Shown here in pieces: positions 62,794-64,000 of a DNA stretch of 64,000 bases (the first letter of the stretch is position 1; every line of letters begins with the position of its first letter). Source of the stretch: Daphnia pulex (Eukaryota > Arthropoda > Branchiopoda > Diplostraca > Daphniidae); the NCBI RefSeq assembly GCF_021134715.1, contig NC_060028.1:4176501-4240500 (forward strand). Reading direction: 5' to 3'. The position numbers and the translations under genes were made by a program. The notes under the pieces were generated by a model. It did no database searches and was not told the DNA's origin. It saw only the letters and a program-made list of their open reading frames with translations.

Positions 62794-63880
62794 TTTTTGT
62801 ATTAACTGTAAAAATTCTGATTTATTTATAGGTTCATTCAGAGAAAACTTTAAACTAATAGACTGTTAGATACTGCTCACAAGGAATGATGAACAGCCAG
62901 GGCAATCTATGAAAGAATTGTCATCTAATAGTTCATGCATTCCTAAAGAAAAATATCAAATCTTATCGTACTGAAATCTATGATTTGATTGAACCGAAGC
63001 TGACTATGAAGACAAGAAATTAAGATGTATATGAGGGTGACGAAATGGATAATGAATTTGATGATATTCAATTTTAAATTGGTTTCAATACAATATTTTC
63101 CCCCTGAATAAAATTACTGGTCATATCTTTACAGCCCATCATAAATTTTGAGTTCCCGTAATTAAATTCACTTTAACTGGGAAAGTTTAAAAGAATGTCA
63201 TGAGTAGTGTGTCCTGAGCGAAATGCATGTTTATCCTGTGAGACGGAGGATCGTTCATATAGTGAGACATCAAGTTAGTTTCGATCATTCAAAATGCATT
63301 TCAAAATTTATCTCAAAATACAAATCACTGGTCGCCTATTAACTGTGTGTGCAAAATTTTGCCGGTTAAAATTGGAACAGGAATTCACCTAAACAGCGAG
63401 TTTAATTACAATAAAATGCTTTTTACTTCAGCTCTGTCAGACTGTTTTTGTTTTTAGCTGAACTTGCAGAGCGAGCGCTAGATGGCGAGGTGTCGTAAAA
63501 GAGAAAAAGTGTGAAACGGATTGCCATACTACAGTGTCGTAATTCGCGCAATAATCTTCCCAACTGTCAAGTGTCAATAGACCACAACCAATTCTTAGGA
63601 TCTATTTGTCTTAGATTCATCTCCCGAATCAAAAGAAAGTTCTTGCCCTTAACTAGATTGAACAAAAAACAAAACCACTAGTAAATTCCAAAAAATTGTA
63701 GTCGACTTTGTTAAGTTTGTCACTACAGATTTTTTTCCGTTCCCGAATAGAGAGGGAATGCTACAACAGACTAACATCTTAATTTCCAAGTAAGTAGAAA
63801 GGTATTCAAAATTTATTAGTCTTTAAAGGACGTTTCAATGTTAAGAAAGTTGCCGAGTCATTTGCAATGAAAAACCTTAA
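62794..63880. other. Intergenic, no recognised gene
   Basis: AT-rich spacer, with the presumed 3'UTR of the minus-strand gene below at its right end. Confidence 0.4.
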
Positions 63881-63970
63881 TTATTTGGTGGCTTCTACAG
63901 TTTCTCCATCTGAACTTTCAGCCGCCATCCATTTTTTCAATTCTTCAGCCTGCTTGGTTACTGGATTGAT
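63881..63970 (-). CDS. Last exon of a gene entering from the right edge
   Basis: On the minus strand an acceptor (TATCGTAG|ATC) at 63971/63970 opens a 90-base frame, phase 0. It reads INPVTKQAEELKKWMAAESS followed by DGETVEATK and a TAA at 63883-63881. The amphipathic KQAEELKKWM helix and short acidic tail look like a real C-terminus. The rest of the gene lies outside the window, so no family can be named. Confidence 0.55.
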   Translation of the reverse strand: MNPVTKQAEELKKWMAAESSDGETVEATK

Positions 63971-64000
63971 CTACGATAAAGTTTAAGTAAGTGAGAGGTG

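Overview
This is animal nuclear DNA. Genes have many short introns of about 55-150 bases with GT..AG ends, AT-rich spacers and orthologues of conserved metazoan genes. Compact introns together with DIRS, BEL/Pao, hAT and non-LTR elements suggest a small crustacean such as Daphnia; the species is an inference, not something the sequence proves.

Layout. 1-25 kb is repeat-rich: a Dicer RNase III fragment at the left edge, a Rab-like relic, a decayed non-LTR retrotransposon, a caspase relic, two diverged copies of an unknown ~0.85 kb module, a BEL/Pao relic, an internally deleted DIRS element (11.5-14.4 kb), a hAT transposase relic and a nearly complete DIRS element (18.0-22.3 kb). 25-38.5 kb is the main host-gene island: FAM50/XAP5 (minus), a WD40 fragment of a TULP4-like gene beside a large palindrome, SMIM14 (minus), an SRRM2/Cwc21-type splicing factor (minus) and RWDD4 (plus), the last two head to head. 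An RPL17 pseudogene lies at 40 kb. After a 6 kb stretch with no recognised gene comes NTAN1 (46.9-48.6 kb). At 51.2-53.6 kb is a terminal-inverted-repeat element with a perfect 10-bp target duplication, containing a nested fold-back element and a coding cargo. Then follow a broken intronless gene, a lone exon of an A1CF/RBM47-type RNA-binding protein, a long sparse region, a decayed C2H2-finger gene whose three introns look alike, and the last exon of a gene entering from the right edge.

Five host genes can be modelled completely, with exon phases that agree: FAM50 (359 aa), SMIM14 (103 aa), SRRM2 (701 aa), RWDD4 (187 aa) and NTAN1 (309 aa). FAM50 and SRRM2 are both linked to pre-mRNA splicing; otherwise there is no shared pathway. 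The most interesting points are the 10-bp-TSD element with cargo, the two DIRS elements that keep their internal complementary regions, the look-alike introns at 62 kb, an in-phase alternative first exon in SRRM2, and a scatter of partial host-gene copies among the repeats. All calls come from reading by eye; no database search was run.
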